DNA of 64,000 bases from Desulfobulbaceae bacterium (GCA_018335795.1 JAGXRP010000033.1:193973-257972); one strand, 5' to 3'; shown: positions 26,358-36,666, counted from the first letter of the stretch. A program made the numbers and translations. Notes: generated by a model from the sequence alone, not told the origin.

Positions 26358-26708
26358 CTATAATCTAATCAATGCCATTGTTTCTTGCATCATTTTAGAG
26401 TTGTGCTCAAGCGTCAATTGCTTGTAATTGATAGAGTCCACAATTGTACCAATCAAACACAATCCGAAAGTTAGGAAGTATAAAATTCCCATACCAATTT
26501 GTTTAAGAAAAAATCTTTGCAAACCTGCAAAACCTAAGAACCCTACGATACAAAAGATCAGGATATTTTGGGATGTTTGGCGCTTGTTGCGGTAAATTTG
26601 TGCAAACAGCATTAATTGCTGCTCACTCAAATCAGCCGTATATCTTTCTAAAATACGTAATTCTTCGAACTCAACGTCCGGGAACATTTGGATTAAATGT
26701 TGATTCAT
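26358..26708 (-). CDS. TM2-domain membrane protein
   Basis: A 116-residue protein: about 50 soluble residues, then two transmembrane helices forming a TM2 domain (GFLGFAGLQRFFLKQIGMG, then the second helix with FGLCLIGTIVDS), and a short C-terminal tail. TM2 proteins are common in Bacteroidota and their function is generally unknown. It overlaps the preceding DUF2752 gene by 38 nt. The two are a recurring pair in this phylum as far as I recall, suggesting a membrane complex, but no role is known to me. Confidence 0.85.
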   Translation of the reverse strand: MNQHLIQMFPDVEFEELRILERYTADLSEQQLMLFAQIYRNKRQTSQNILIFCIVGFLGFAGLQRFFLKQIGMGILYFLTFGLCLIGTIVDSINYKQLTLEHNSKMMQETMALIRL

Positions 26709-26994
26709 TGTGTAACTCCTTAAATTTGATATAATTAGAAATCAGTACGAAAATCCTGTGCAAAATAATTATTAACGCAAACAATCCTAATGGATGTGCT
26801 TCAAAAGATTGTAAAACATTGCAGGAAAAAATTAGCGATATAGATTGGCCTAATCCGCAACCAGGACAAAAATCCAATCCGGCATTATTTAAAGGGCAAA
26901 AAGTAAAGTGCGCCGTTTTGATTTCGACCAACGAAAGCCAAAAAAGAGCCGAAACCCAGAAAATCAGTTCAATATGTCTGAAAATATTTTTCAT
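26671..26994 (-). CDS. DUF2752 membrane protein
   Basis: A 107-residue integral membrane protein of the DUF2752 family. The signature FCPLNNAGLDFCPGCGLGQS gives a Cys-rich loop (CP-x7-CPGCG) between hydrophobic helices. A role in metal or redox handling has been suggested only by the Cys motif; function is unknown. It overlaps the downstream TM2 gene by 38 nt, implying tightly coupled translation. The upstream gap of 183 nt to pckA is divergent and AT-rich, with no confident promoter. Confidence 0.85.
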   Translation of the reverse strand: MKNIFRHIELIFWVSALFWLSLVEIKTAHFTFCPLNNAGLDFCPGCGLGQSISLIFSCNVLQSFEAHPLGLFALIIILHRIFVLISNYIKFKELHNESTFNPNVPGR

Positions 26995-27177
26995 TTTTTC
27001 GTTACAAATATACTTTATTTCTTAACAAAAACAGTTCGAATTATAAGTTTAAGTATTTGATTTCACTAAATTTTAATTTTATAATATTAAAACAATATTT
27101 CAACCTTACATACGAATTATTCAATTGATAGTATATAAAACAAACAAAATGTTTCACTAACTATAAGATAATTCGAA

Positions 27178-28818
27178 ATGTCGGTAGAAAAGTTTCAAAC
27201 TAAAAATCTCAAATTAGACATTTATGGAATCACTGATGCAAATCAGATATTTTATAACTTAAGTTATGATGAACTATATCATCATGAATTAAATCCTCAT
27301 CTTGACGGATTTGAGAAAGGATACGTCACCAATCTTGGTGCAATTACTGTAGATACAGGAATCTTTACAGGACGTTCTCCTAAAGACAAGTATATTGTCA
27401 AAGAGCCAAGTTCCGAGAATAATGTTTGGTGGGCAAATCCAGGTAGAAAGAGTTCGGATAATAAACCCATTACTCCAGAAATTTGGAATCATTTGAAGGA
27501 GCTATCCACAAATCAATTATCCGGTAAAAATTTATACGTAGTTGATTGCTTTGCCGGTGCAAATGAAGAGACAAGACTAAGTGTTCGATTTATAATGGAA
27601 GTGGCATGGCAAGCTCATTTTGTTACGAATATGTTCATTCGCCCTAACGAAGCCGAACTTGTTGATTTCGAGCCTGACTTTGTTGTAATGAATTCTTCTA
27701 AAACATCTAATCCATTATGGAAAGAGCAAGGTTTGAATAGTGAAGTTTTCGTTGCTTTTAACTTAGCTGAAAAAATGGCTGTAATTGGTGGCACATGGTA
27801 CGGTGGCGAAATGAAAAAAGGCATTTTTTCGATTATGAACTACTATTTGCCTTTGAAAGGTATCGCTTCGATGCATTGCTCGGCAAATATGGGCAAAAAT
27901 CACGATACTGCAATCTTTTTTGGTTTATCAGGCACAGGCAAAACTACATTATCTACCGACCCACATAGATTACTTATCGGTGACGATGAGCATGGTTGGG
28001 ACGATGAGGGTGTTTTTAATTTCGAAGGCGGATGTTATGCAAAATGTATTGACCTTGACCCTTCAAAAGAACCTGATATTTACAATGCTATCAAACGCAA
28101 TGCATTGCTCGAAAATGTAGTATTTGATGCCGAATCGGGTGTGATTGATTTCAGCAACACTTCAAAAACCGAAAACACACGCGTTTCATATCCACTGAAT
28201 CATATCGCAAACATTGTTAAACCAATTTCTCGCGGAACTCACCCAAATGTTGTAATCTTTTTGACTGCAGATGCCTTTGGTGTTTTGCCTCCCGTATCGA
28301 AATTGACTAAAGAGCAAACTGAATATCACTTCTTGAGCGGATATACAGCTAAATTAGCCGGAACTGAACGTGGTGTGACTGTGCCAACACCATCGTTTTC
28401 ATCTTGTTTCGGGAATGCTTTTTTGATGCTCCACCCCACTTTATATGCCAATGAATTGACTCGTAAAATGGAAATGCACAACTCAAAAGCATACCTAATA
28501 AATACTGGCTGGGTTGGTGGTCCTTACGGCATTGGACGTAGAATTGATTTACCTTCAACACGTGCGATTATTGACGCAATACTTGATGGTTCTATTGAGA
28601 ACTCAGAGTTTGAAACTCTTCCGATTTTCAACCTTTCGATTCCAAAGTCTTTGCACGATGTGAACCCTGAAATTTTCAATCCTCGTAATTTTTGGAGTGT
28701 AGCCGAAGATTGGGATGCTGCAGCACGATCTTTAGCTGAAAAATTTATTAAGAATTTCGAGAATTTTGCTGACAATGAACACGGCAAAAGCTTAATTTCT
28801 GCCGGTCCAAGTTTGTAA
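27178..28818 (+). CDS. pckA: Phosphoenolpyruvate carboxykinase (ATP)
   Basis: ATP-dependent decarboxylation of oxaloacetate to phosphoenolpyruvate, the entry to gluconeogenesis; it can run in reverse under fermentation. It has 546 residues. Diagnostic blocks are [21 protein letters not shown], the kinase loop [13 protein letters not shown] at about residue 249, the metal site [19 protein letters not shown], and the C-terminal [11 protein letters not shown]. The ATG at 27178 follows an AT-rich leader. A strong terminator follows. Divergent from the DUF2752/TM2 pair. Confidence 0.96.
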   Translation: MSVEKFQTKNLKLDIYGITDANQIFYNLSYDELYHHELNPHLDGFEKGYVTNLGAITVDTGIFTGRSPKDKYIVKEPSSENNVWWANPGRKSSDNKPITPEIWNHLKELSTNQLSGKNLYVVDCFAGANEETRLSVRFIMEVAWQAHFVTNMFIRPNEAELVDFEPDFVVMNSSKTSNPLWKEQGLNSEVFVAFNLAEKMAVIGGTWYGGEMKKGIFSIMNYYLPLKGIASMHCSANMGKNHDTAIFFGLSGTGKTTLSTDPHRLLIGDDEHGWDDEGVFNFEGGCYAKCIDLDPSKEPDIYNAIKRNALLENVVFDAESGVIDFSNTSKTENTRVSYPLNHIANIVKPISRGTHPNVVIFLTADAFGVLPPVSKLTKEQTEYHFLSGYTAKLAGTERGVTVPTPSFSSCFGNAFLMLHPTLYANELTRKMEMHNSKAYLINTGWVGGPYGIGRRIDLPSTRAIIDAILDGSIENSEFETLPIFNLSIPKSLHDVNPEIFNPRNFWSVAEDWDAAARSLAEKFIKNFENFADNEHGKSLISAGPSL

Positions 28819-28840
28819 TTTTCAAAAAATATTTAATTCC

Positions 28841-28875
28841 AAGCCGCACAAACGACATATTGTGCGGCTTTTTTA
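28841..28875 (+). terminator. Rho-independent terminator after pckA
   Basis: A 10-bp stem AAGCCGCACA/TGTGCGGCTT with a 10-nt loop is followed by a T-run; it is 22 nt after the pckA stop. Confidence 0.88.
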
Positions 28876-28910
28876 TTTATTTTTAAACTTTGACAAAATG
28901 AGATTATCTT

Positions 28911-31900
28911 ATGGCATATATATTATATAATTCCGGATTCGATATAAAAGCGAAGCTTTACGACATCAATAATTTGATTGACAAACATATTGCAAACGAC
29001 AGTTTGAATTCGATGCTTATAATTGTCCCGACCGGAAAGCTTGTGTTCAAATTTAAAAGCGAAATCATAAAAAGATATTACTCAATTCATGGCAAACCTT
29101 GCGATAAGCCTTTGGTCTATAATTTGCAAACTTTTGCTTCGCATTGTTTTAATAATTATTACAAAGACAGACCCTACTTTATTTTTTCTGAAGCCTACAG
29201 AAATACTCTATTTGAAGATGCAATTGCCAAATCCAATCTTAGCTTTTATAAGCCAAATGCCAGAATCAAACACGCTCTTGTTGAGAGATTGGGAAGTATA
29301 ATTTATGGAATCAAGGAAGACGGTATAAATGTCGAAGACATTGAAATTGATTTGTTTGAAGTGGAAAATGAAACAAAAAAAGCAAAGGAACAAATTATTG
29401 ACCATGTGCGGCTTCATGATATTTACGAAATCTACAAGAAGTATCAGGAATTGATTCAGCCAAATTTGTTTGATATGGCTGAAGTATTGAACAAATTAAA
29501 CAAAGACTTCACTGAAGAATTTGTGAGAAATGACAGATTCTCAGAAATATTAATGGATAATATTTTTCCAAGTAATGCCCAAAAAGATGTTTCAAATCTA
29601 TTGGTTTGGGGCTTCAGCGATTTCAAGACTCCCGAAGTTGAATTTATTTCTCATTTTGGTAAAAGCAAAATAGCAACTGCAATCCATTTAGATTTTTCAG
29701 AGAAAAATGGACCTTTATTTGGGAATTTAAGTGAAGTAACTGATAGACTATCCCAAGCCGGATATTCAATTTTGAGTTTCGACAAAGAATTGACCCAATC
29801 TTATCTGGAATTGAAACCGAGCGACTTTTTGCGTAAATATTTGTTTGAGATTGAAAACAAAAGTCCTTACACCAAATTGAATAATAATTTGGCAATCCTC
29901 GAATTCGAAACTATTGAAGATGAAGTCGAATACATTTTAAAACTCGTGAAATATTTAGTGCTGATTCAGAAAATCAAGCCTACAGATATTTGTATCGTCA
30001 GTCGGAATCCTGCTAAGTATGCTCATAATTTTCGAGAAGGCTTTTTCCTCGAAGGCATTCCGGCACATATTACCGATAGATTTGAACTATCAAGCTCGCC
30101 TGTGGTCAATGCAATATTCAACGTTTTGTCTGTTATTTCTAATGGATTTGAAAAAGACGATGTTTTCAAAATGTTAAATAATAGTTTGTTAAACATTACT
30201 TATTTCGATGGTTCATCCCTTCGCAAACCCGACAAAACAAGTTTGTTTTTTGCTGCTTCAGAATTAAGAATCAGAGGAGGACTAAAATTCGGCGGAGCCA
30301 AGCAATGGATTATTCGTTTAGAAAAGGCGATTAAGTTCTACGAATCTGTCAAAGACAAATATGAAGATTATCACGAAAAACGTGACATTGCATCAAGGCT
30401 CAAACATTGTGTAGTCGCTTTGGAAGATATAAAAATATTAACCGAAATACTTAAAATTGACAAAGAAAAATTTACTTTAAACGATTTTATTAAGCTAATC
30501 AAGAATGATATTATTGAACGATTTGCGATTCAAGAAAATATTTCATCAGCTTTCAACAACATTTTGCACGAAAAAAGCAAAAAAGACTATTTTGATTACA
30601 TCACTATCAAGGAACAAGCTGAAAAGAATGGCAAAGCGCTTAATAAGTTCATAGCTCTTCTTGATGAGATGTTTTTCGTCATGAACGAGCGAAATCCAAA
30701 GCAAATGTTTAGTTTAAGAGAACTCATCGAACGATTAAAAACTGCCGTTAAGTCCGAAAAATACCAAATCCTCGACAAAATGAATTATGGAGTAACCGTA
30801 ACATCTATAGAACAAATCAGAGGATTGGATTACAAAATTGCTATTCTGTGCGGAGTAAATGACGGTGAATTCCCGATACCGTACAAATCGGAAGCATTGT
30901 TAGGCAAAAAATTGCCTGATAGTGAAATTAGGCATGAAAATACAGAAAGGATTCAATTTTATCAATTCCTGACAAATGCACATCATCTTTTAGACGCTTC
31001 TGAGAAAATGATATTCATTTCCTACATTTGCAATGATGAAGGCGGTGACGTTGTCAAATCACCATTCTTAACATATTTGAGCAAAATTACAGGAATATAT
31101 CCCATCCGTCCGAGTGATTTAAATGAAAGCGATAATCATAGCGAGATTTGGGCAATCGCAAGAAAACCCCTTGAATACATAGTCAATGATAACGAGTTAT
31201 ATGAAAAAAGTTTTGAAGTGAATGACGCAAATGAATTAAGCGGCGAATATCCAATTAGAAGCAAAACCAAATTAAATCTTGAATATCTGAAGAAACATAA
31301 AATTTCGGAGATGAAAGATTGGGTTGTGGATTCAATTGATTTATTAATCTTGAACGAAAACAAAGATTTACTAAAAAGCATTTTTTCGGCTAGTGAAATT
31401 GAGCAATACGTCAAGTGTCCTTATCAGTATTATGTTTCAAAGTTGCTCAGGACAGATAAAATCGAACAAAAAGAACCCTCTTTGACTCCATTAGAGCTTG
31501 GTTCTCTGATGCACAATATTCTTTACTATTTCTATGTCGCAATTCAACAAGACCCTAACTCCACCGGTAGTTGGGTTGTACCTAATCCAAAATTTGAAAA
31601 TTTGCCGGAATTGAAACCTATACATTTGGAAGCAGAATATCGTGATAATTATTTGAAAATCTTGTTTGAAATTGCAGATATGTCTTTACAAAAATTTGCC
31701 ATAAGCCCGGAAATGTTCAAATATGAGCGCGACCATCTACTTGGAATGAATAAGAATGGATTTTATAAAAAAGGTATATTAGAAACATGGTTAGACAATG
31801 AATTAGGTAAGGAAGTCGAATATAGCAAATTCAAGCCTATTTTATTTGAAATGGGATTTGGCATGAATGAAGGCATTCCACCAATAGAGTTAACGTCACA

Positions 31901-32375
31901 TAACGGAACTATGAGAATTCGCGGAAAGATAGACAGAATCGAATTGTATTTGGATAATGAGTCTAACAATTTCGATTTCCGAATCGCTGATTACAAAACA
32001 ACTATCAAACAAGAACATAAAATTGGCGGTGTTAAGAGTTTCAAAAACTTCCAGACTCCTTTATATACCAAAGCTGCCGAACAATTACTAAATGATTTCT
32101 ATGGAATAAAAGCACAACCGGATGGGGCACTATACTATAGGCTGAATTTGCCTGATTCGGGAAAAGACAAGTTTTTGAGTTATATTACGGATAATAATTT
32201 TGAAGAATTATTAAACGCTTCTACCGCAAAAGCTATTGAAATAACACAAAATATCGCGGATTTCATATTTCCGGTTGAGCCGACAAGTGCAAATGTTTGT
32301 ACTTATTGCAAATTCCAAACCTTATGCAGGATTAAATCCAGAATTATCAGAGATTACGAAACAGATGAGGATTAG
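28911..32375 (+). CDS. AddB-like PD-(D/E)XK nuclease / inactive helicase
   Basis: An 1154-residue protein of the AddB/RexB-like double-strand-break repair family. The N-terminal region (MLIIVPTGKLVFKFKS) occupies the place of the helicase Walker A, but lacks a canonical GxxxxGK[ST], so ATPase activity is doubtful. The middle has helicase-like segments (CGVNDGEFP; NTERIQFYQFL). The C-terminal nuclease carries RGKIDRIELY and RIADYKTT (catalytic Asp/Lys), and the four iron-sulphur ligands Cys at about residue 836 (YVKCPYQYY) and the CTYCKFQTLC set near residue 1130. No AddA/RecB-like partner is adjacent. Its end overlaps the convergent nucleotidyltransferase gene by 29 nt. Confidence 0.82.
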   Translation: MAYILYNSGFDIKAKLYDINNLIDKHIANDSLNSMLIIVPTGKLVFKFKSEIIKRYYSIHGKPCDKPLVYNLQTFASHCFNNYYKDRPYFIFSEAYRNTLFEDAIAKSNLSFYKPNARIKHALVERLGSIIYGIKEDGINVEDIEIDLFEVENETKKAKEQIIDHVRLHDIYEIYKKYQELIQPNLFDMAEVLNKLNKDFTEEFVRNDRFSEILMDNIFPSNAQKDVSNLLVWGFSDFKTPEVEFISHFGKSKIATAIHLDFSEKNGPLFGNLSEVTDRLSQAGYSILSFDKELTQSYLELKPSDFLRKYLFEIENKSPYTKLNNNLAILEFETIEDEVEYILKLVKYLVLIQKIKPTDICIVSRNPAKYAHNFREGFFLEGIPAHITDRFELSSSPVVNAIFNVLSVISNGFEKDDVFKMLNNSLLNITYFDGSSLRKPDKTSLFFAASELRIRGGLKFGGAKQWIIRLEKAIKFYESVKDKYEDYHEKRDIASRLKHCVVALEDIKILTEILKIDKEKFTLNDFIKLIKNDIIERFAIQENISSAFNNILHEKSKKDYFDYITIKEQAEKNGKALNKFIALLDEMFFVMNERNPKQMFSLRELIERLKTAVKSEKYQILDKMNYGVTVTSIEQIRGLDYKIAILCGVNDGEFPIPYKSEALLGKKLPDSEIRHENTERIQFYQFLTNAHHLLDASEKMIFISYICNDEGGDVVKSPFLTYLSKITGIYPIRPSDLNESDNHSEIWAIARKPLEYIVNDNELYEKSFEVNDANELSGEYPIRSKTKLNLEYLKKHKISEMKDWVVDSIDLLILNENKDLLKSIFSASEIEQYVKCPYQYYVSKLLRTDKIEQKEPSLTPLELGSLMHNILYYFYVAIQQDPNSTGSWVVPNPKFENLPELKPIHLEAEYRDNYLKILFEIADMSLQKFAISPEMFKYERDHLLGMNKNGFYKKGILETWLDNELGKEVEYSKFKPILFEMGFGMNEGIPPIELTSHNGTMRIRGKIDRIELYLDNESNNFDFRIADYKTTIKQEHKIGGVKSFKNFQTPLYTKAAEQLLNDFYGIKAQPDGALYYRLNLPDSGKDKFLSYITDNNFEELLNASTAKAIEITQNIADFIFPVEPTSANVCTYCKFQTLCRIKSRIIRDYETDED

Positions 32376-33879
32376 AAGCTCTTATGTCATCCAACCAAGA
32401 ATCTTTATTTTCTATTAAATATTGCAATGCTGCCTCAAATTCGTTTGGAATCAAACCATCAAGTATAGCATCTTCAATTTTGGATTTTATTATACCTACA
32501 GGCTTTGATGGTTGCAAAGCACATAATTCCATAATGGTTTCACCACGTACAGGTGATTGGAACTCTCTCAAACGGTCTTTTTCTTGAACTTCTATGACTT
32601 TGTTGAAAACATTTTCATAGTTCCGTTTGTATTTTTCAGAAAGATTGGGATTCTTGGTAGTTATATCAGCACGAACGAGAGTAAACAAGTCTTCCAAATC
32701 AGCACCGGCGTGAGCTGCGAGCCTACGTACAGCTGAATCTGTCACTTGTGAATCAACCAAAACCATTGGTCGCTGATGCAAACGAATTAGCTTCTGAACG
32801 TATTCGAGTGGTTCCAGTGGCAATTTCATTTTACGAAATATTTTCGGCATCATTCGTGCGCCAATTTCTTCATGTCCGTGAAATGACCAACCGGTTCCTT
32901 CGATGAATTTTTTGGTGCGCGGTTTTGCAATGTCATGAACTAATGCTACAAAGCGAAGCCAACGATTATTTGTGGTATTGCAAATATTATCCAACACTTT
33001 TAAAGAGTGCCAAAAAACATCCTTATGAGCGTAAGATTTCGTAGTCTTTTCAACAATATCCACTCCCGCAGTTTCAAAAATTTCAGGGAAAATTATCTTC
33101 ATCAATCCAGTATTGAACAGTATCCCCAAACCTTTGCTTGGAACGTCGGAATCTATGATTTTAAGAAATTCATCAGTAATTCGTTCTTGTGAAATTATCG
33201 AAATTCGCTCAGACATGGATTTAATCACTTCGAGCGAATTCGAGTCAAGTTCAAAGTCAAGTTGAGATGCAAAACGTGCTGCACGCATCATTCTCAAGGG
33301 GTCGTCTGTATAAGTAGTTTCAGGGTCAAGCGGAGTTCGCAAAATTTTATTACGTAAATCATTAATCCCGCCAAAAAGGTCAATCAAATTGCCAAAATCG
33401 GACTTATTCAATGAAATTGCTAGTGCGTTTACTGTGAAATCACGCCTTTTGAGGTCGTCTTCAAGCGTTCCAACTGTTACAATGGGATTTCGGGATGTCG
33501 GTTCGTAGATTTCCGTACGAGTTCCAACAAATTCGCAATTGAAATTACTGATTGGGACAAGTGCAGTTCTGAATCTTTCATAAATGACAGCTTTCGTATT
33601 GAAAGCTTTTGCCACAAGATTTGCAAATTCAATTGAATCACCTACAATTGAAAAGTCAAAATCTTTTCTTTCTCTCCCTAAAAGTGAATCTCTAACATAG
33701 CCACCTACGATATAAATCTCGTATCCATTTTGTTCGGCTAATTCAGCAATTTCAAGTATAATAGGTTCGTCAATTTTGATTATTCCACCTAGATTGGAAG
33801 CTTCATTTTCAATAGCTTGCTTGTTTTTTCGTTTACGAAATTTCTTAGGTTTTTCGCTACTATAATCTTGGTCTTTCAT
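32347..33879 (-). CDS. CCA-adding enzyme / poly(A) polymerase family nucleotidyltransferase with HD domain
   Basis: A 510-residue class II nucleotidyltransferase. The head is VGGYVRDSLLGRERKDFDFS, with the catalytic Asp pair, at about residues 57-76. The RRDFTVNALA and DPLRMMRAARFASQL motifs follow. Next comes an HD domain with VALVHDIAKPRTK and a second pair HGHEEIG, which CCA enzymes use for 2',3'-phosphatase-type activities. A charged N-terminal extension of about 45 residues (EKPKKFRKRKNKQ) could bind RNA. CCA addition to tRNA is the likely role. The stop overlaps the AddB-like gene on the opposite strand, and the tktC start is 15 nt upstream. Confidence 0.88.
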   Translation of the reverse strand: MKDQDYSSEKPKKFRKRKNKQAIENEASNLGGIIKIDEPIILEIAELAEQNGYEIYIVGGYVRDSLLGRERKDFDFSIVGDSIEFANLVAKAFNTKAVIYERFRTALVPISNFNCEFVGTRTEIYEPTSRNPIVTVGTLEDDLKRRDFTVNALAISLNKSDFGNLIDLFGGINDLRNKILRTPLDPETTYTDDPLRMMRAARFASQLDFELDSNSLEVIKSMSERISIISQERITDEFLKIIDSDVPSKGLGILFNTGLMKIIFPEIFETAGVDIVEKTTKSYAHKDVFWHSLKVLDNICNTTNNRWLRFVALVHDIAKPRTKKFIEGTGWSFHGHEEIGARMMPKIFRKMKLPLEPLEYVQKLIRLHQRPMVLVDSQVTDSAVRRLAAHAGADLEDLFTLVRADITTKNPNLSEKYKRNYENVFNKVIEVQEKDRLREFQSPVRGETIMELCALQPSKPVGIIKSKIEDAILDGLIPNEFEAALQYLIENKDSWLDDIRASNPHLFRNL

Positions 33880-33893
33880 ATTTTAAAGCTCAA

Positions 33894-34910
33894 TCAAAGC
33901 CCTTCGTGGTAAGATGCAATATCTTTCACTTGTCGAATTTTGTTGAAAGTGCCATTTTTACGTTCGATTGCAACCAAAGCAGAAGCATAAATTTCTTTCC
34001 AAGTCAATCCGTATTTTTCTATTAGTTCAAATGGCTCTCCACTTCCGCCAAAAGTATCTTTCATACCGACAATTTCAATCGGTACAGGTGAATTTTTGGC
34101 AGTAACTTCTGCGACTGCTCCACCCAATCCGCCATGAACTTGGTGTTCTTCAGCTGTGACGATGCATTTACATTCAAGCGAAGCGTCAACAATAGCTTGG
34201 ACATCAATTGGTTTGATAGTGTGCATATTAATTACTCTGGCATTAATACCATGAACTTCTTGCAATTTTTCAGCGGCTAAAAGTGCTTGCCATACGAGAA
34301 GTCCACAAGCGATTATCGCGACATCATTACCTTCTCGCAAAATATTGGCTTTACCTAAAATAAAAGGCGTATCATCATTTGTGAACATCGGTACAGCCGG
34401 TCTTCCGAATCTAATAAAAGCAGGTCCGGCCATTTCACAAATAGCTTTTGTAGCTTTTTTGGCTTCGAGGTAATCGCAGGGCGATACTAAAGTTAGATTG
34501 GGCAATGCTCTCAGAAAAGCAAGCTCTTCGAGGGATTGATGGGTTGCACCATCGGGACCAACAGTTATACCTGAATGTGCTCCTCCGATTTTAACATTAG
34601 CCTCATTGTAACATACTGACACTCTTAATTGGTCTGCATTTCGGAAAGCCGAAAAGGCACTATAGCTCGAAAATACGGCGACTTTGCCACTCAATGCCAT
34701 TCCAACGGCAACAGTTGTGGCATTTTGTTCTGCCACTCCAACTGAAAAAAATCTATCGGGATGCTTTTCTTGAAAAAAGGAAGTCAAAACGGAACCCGTT
34801 ACATCTGCACCAATCACTACAAGTTCTGGCATGACATCTCCAAGTTCAGCCAACGCTTCACCGAAACCGTTTCTGGTTGCTTTATCGCCTTTTTTTTCGT
34901 AAGTTTTCAT
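33894..34910 (-). CDS. Transketolase, C-terminal subunit
   Basis: Second half of a split transketolase (338 residues), carrying the pyrimidine-binding and C-terminal domains. Motifs are GVAEQNATTVAVGMAL (Glu that activates thiamine diphosphate), FSSYSAF, SVCYNEANVKIGGAHSG and GPDGATHQS. With the N-terminal subunit it forms the pentose phosphate pathway enzyme using thiamine diphosphate. It lies 9 nt after the lipoprotein gene and is in the same run as tktN. The fusion point of full-length transketolase corresponds to this break. A split DXS-like enzyme is less likely. Confidence 0.9.
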   Translation of the reverse strand: MKTYEKKGDKATRNGFGEALAELGDVMPELVVIGADVTGSVLTSFFQEKHPDRFFSVGVAEQNATTVAVGMALSGKVAVFSSYSAFSAFRNADQLRVSVCYNEANVKIGGAHSGITVGPDGATHQSLEELAFLRALPNLTLVSPCDYLEAKKATKAICEMAGPAFIRFGRPAVPMFTNDDTPFILGKANILREGNDVAIIACGLLVWQALLAAEKLQEVHGINARVINMHTIKPIDVQAIVDASLECKCIVTAEEHQVHGGLGGAVAEVTAKNSPVPIEIVGMKDTFGGSGEPFELIEKYGLTWKEIYASALVAIERKNGTFNKIRQVKDIASYHEGL

Positions 34911-34919
34911 ATTTATAGT

Positions 34920-35606
34920 CTAATTTCCAAGTTTAATCAAATTTTCAAAATTAATCAAATCTAAATATTTCATTGCTTGCTCTTTTTCTACGTCAGGGTT
35001 GTTAAATCGAAGAATTATCAAATAACGATTTTGGAGAAGAACTTCAACTCGCATATATTTCATTTTTTCGTCATAATATCGGAATCCTTTGGCTCCTTTG
35101 TGAAGGACTTTGATAGTTGGTACTTCCAAATCCATAGGAGGATTATCATACATTTCAACATTCGGAATCTTTGGGTTACGTCCGTAATCAAAAATATCAA
35201 TTATGATAGATTTTTTCCCGGAAACGTATTCGCCCTTTGTATTTGTAATTACATAACCATCATCATCAACCATTTTGCCTGAGCTACCGGGCAATTTTTC
35301 GTATCCTACGATGGTTTTGGGAATCAATTCTGAAAGCTTATCTTGATGAATATTATTCACGAATGAAATTACTCTTTTTTTCAATTCTTCTTGCTTTCGC
35401 AAATATTCTTTTTCCTTTGGGTTAAGGATAGTGGTATCAATCATTGAAAGTTTAAATTCAGTTCCGTAATTGGAGTCAATCTTACTTTCAATTTTACTGA
35501 GAGTATCAGTGTTTTCGTAAATCTCACGTTCAATTTCTGATTTTTCACAAGATGTAATCATCAGAAAGCATAATGAAACGAAAACATAAATAATCCGAGT
35601 CATCAT
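34920..35606 (-). CDS. Lipoprotein of unknown function between transketolase subunits
   Basis: A 228-residue lipoprotein, not recognised. The signal peptide ends at a lipobox LMITSC (Cys about residue 20). A helical, charged segment (residues about 20-95) is followed by beta-strand-rich sequence containing KTIVGYEKLPGSSGKM, KSIIIDIFDYG and a C-terminal RVEVLLQNRYLIILRFNN. Its first codons overlap the stop of the transketolase N subunit by 4 nt (ATGA), and its stop is 9 nt before the C subunit. The coupling implies it is co-translated with tkt, although a periplasmic lipoprotein has no evident metabolic link. An embedded housekeeping gene is possible. Confidence 0.7.
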   Translation of the reverse strand: MMTRIIYVFVSLCFLMITSCEKSEIEREIYENTDTLSKIESKIDSNYGTEFKLSMIDTTILNPKEKEYLRKQEELKKRVISFVNNIHQDKLSELIPKTIVGYEKLPGSSGKMVDDDGYVITNTKGEYVSGKKSIIIDIFDYGRNPKIPNVEMYDNPPMDLEVPTIKVLHKGAKGFRYYDEKMKYMRVEVLLQNRYLIILRFNNPDVEKEQAMKYLDLINFENLIKLGN

Positions 35607-36484
35607 TTGGAAAGTTCCTCTAATGCTTTAATAGCTTGCTCTTTATTTGGAGGATTGCCGTGCCATTTGTAGTTGTCGTGCATAAACGAAACGCCATTGC
35701 CCATAAAAGTTTTAGCAATTATGCAAACAGGCTTGCCTTTTCGCAATGCGTGAAAACGTGTGAATTTATCTAAAGTTGCGATAATATCAACAATATTATG
35801 GCCATCAATTTCAAAAACGGTGAAACCAAATGCCTCAAATTTTTCCTTCAATGGATAAACACTCATCACATTCTTAACCCTACCGTCAATTTGGCAATCA
35901 TTATTGTCAACTATCCAGCAGAAATTGTCCAATCCATAAGTTCCGGCGGTCATCGCTGCTTCCCAGCAAATACCTTCTTGTAGTTCGCCATCACCTGTTA
36001 TTGAATAAACCTCCTTCGAGTCTTTGTCCACAAGTTTATGACTCATAGCCATACCTACGGCTATCGAAACCCCTTGCCCTAAAGAGCCTGATGAGGTTTC
36101 TATTCCGGGGAGTTTAACATCCAATCCCGGATGTCCTTGCAATCGGCTGCCAAACTTACGCAAAGTAGCAAGTTCTGATGCAGGAAAATATCCTGCCCTC
36201 GCTAATACTGCATAAAGAATCGGTGCCATATGACCTGCACTCAAGATAAATCTATCTCTATCTTTCCAATCAGGTTCGTGAGGATTGTAGTTTAAATATC
36301 CACCAAAATACAATACAGACATCAAATCGGCAATCCCAAGAGGTCCACCGCTATGTCCGGAGCCTGCTAAAAGCAAACTTTTGATAATATCTTGCCTGAG
36401 TGTATTTGCGATTATCTTGAACTCATCGGGTGACCGTCTTTTGTTCTCGAAAATCTTTTCTTCAAATTCGATTTTTAAATCCAT
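35603..36484 (-). CDS. Transketolase, N-terminal subunit
   Basis: First half of a split transketolase (293 residues), binding the diphosphate of thiamine diphosphate. HSGGPLGIADLMSVLYFG, GSRLQGHPG, GSLGQGVSIAVGMA and the ThDP motif GDGELQEGICWEA...NNDCQIDG are all visible. It begins the tktN-lipoprotein-tktC unit and overlaps the lipoprotein start by 4 nt. Together with the C subunit it interconverts sugar phosphates in the non-oxidative pentose phosphate pathway; rpe lies about 10 kb away. Confidence 0.92.
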   Translation of the reverse strand: MDLKIEFEEKIFENKRRSPDEFKIIANTLRQDIIKSLLLAGSGHSGGPLGIADLMSVLYFGGYLNYNPHEPDWKDRDRFILSAGHMAPILYAVLARAGYFPASELATLRKFGSRLQGHPGLDVKLPGIETSSGSLGQGVSIAVGMAMSHKLVDKDSKEVYSITGDGELQEGICWEAAMTAGTYGLDNFCWIVDNNDCQIDGRVKNVMSVYPLKEKFEAFGFTVFEIDGHNIVDIIATLDKFTRFHALRKGKPVCIIAKTFMGNGVSFMHDNYKWHGNPPNKEQAIKALEELSK

Positions 36485-36617
36485 GTTTTTTATTTTGTAA
36501 AGCGAAAATTTACCAAGTCCAAAATTACGAAATTTAATTGAGATTGAATAATTTGTTAATAATTTGATATTTGTTAAGTCTCCGATTTAAGTATTTGCAA
36601 AATATCGAAAATCATTA

Positions 36618-36646
36618 TTTGGCATAGTTTTTTTATAGTACTTTTG
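36618..36646 (+). promoter_or_regulatory. Bacteroidota-type promoter of the flhF operon
   Basis: TTTG at 36618-36621 and TACTTTTG at 36639-36646 are separated by 17 nt, an exact fit to the Bacteroidota housekeeping consensus. It lies 20 nt upstream of the flhF ATG, so the flagellar regulator run seems to be driven by the primary sigma factor, not by FliA. Confidence 0.7.
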
Positions 36647-36666
36647 TTGAAAATAGAGTACGATAT

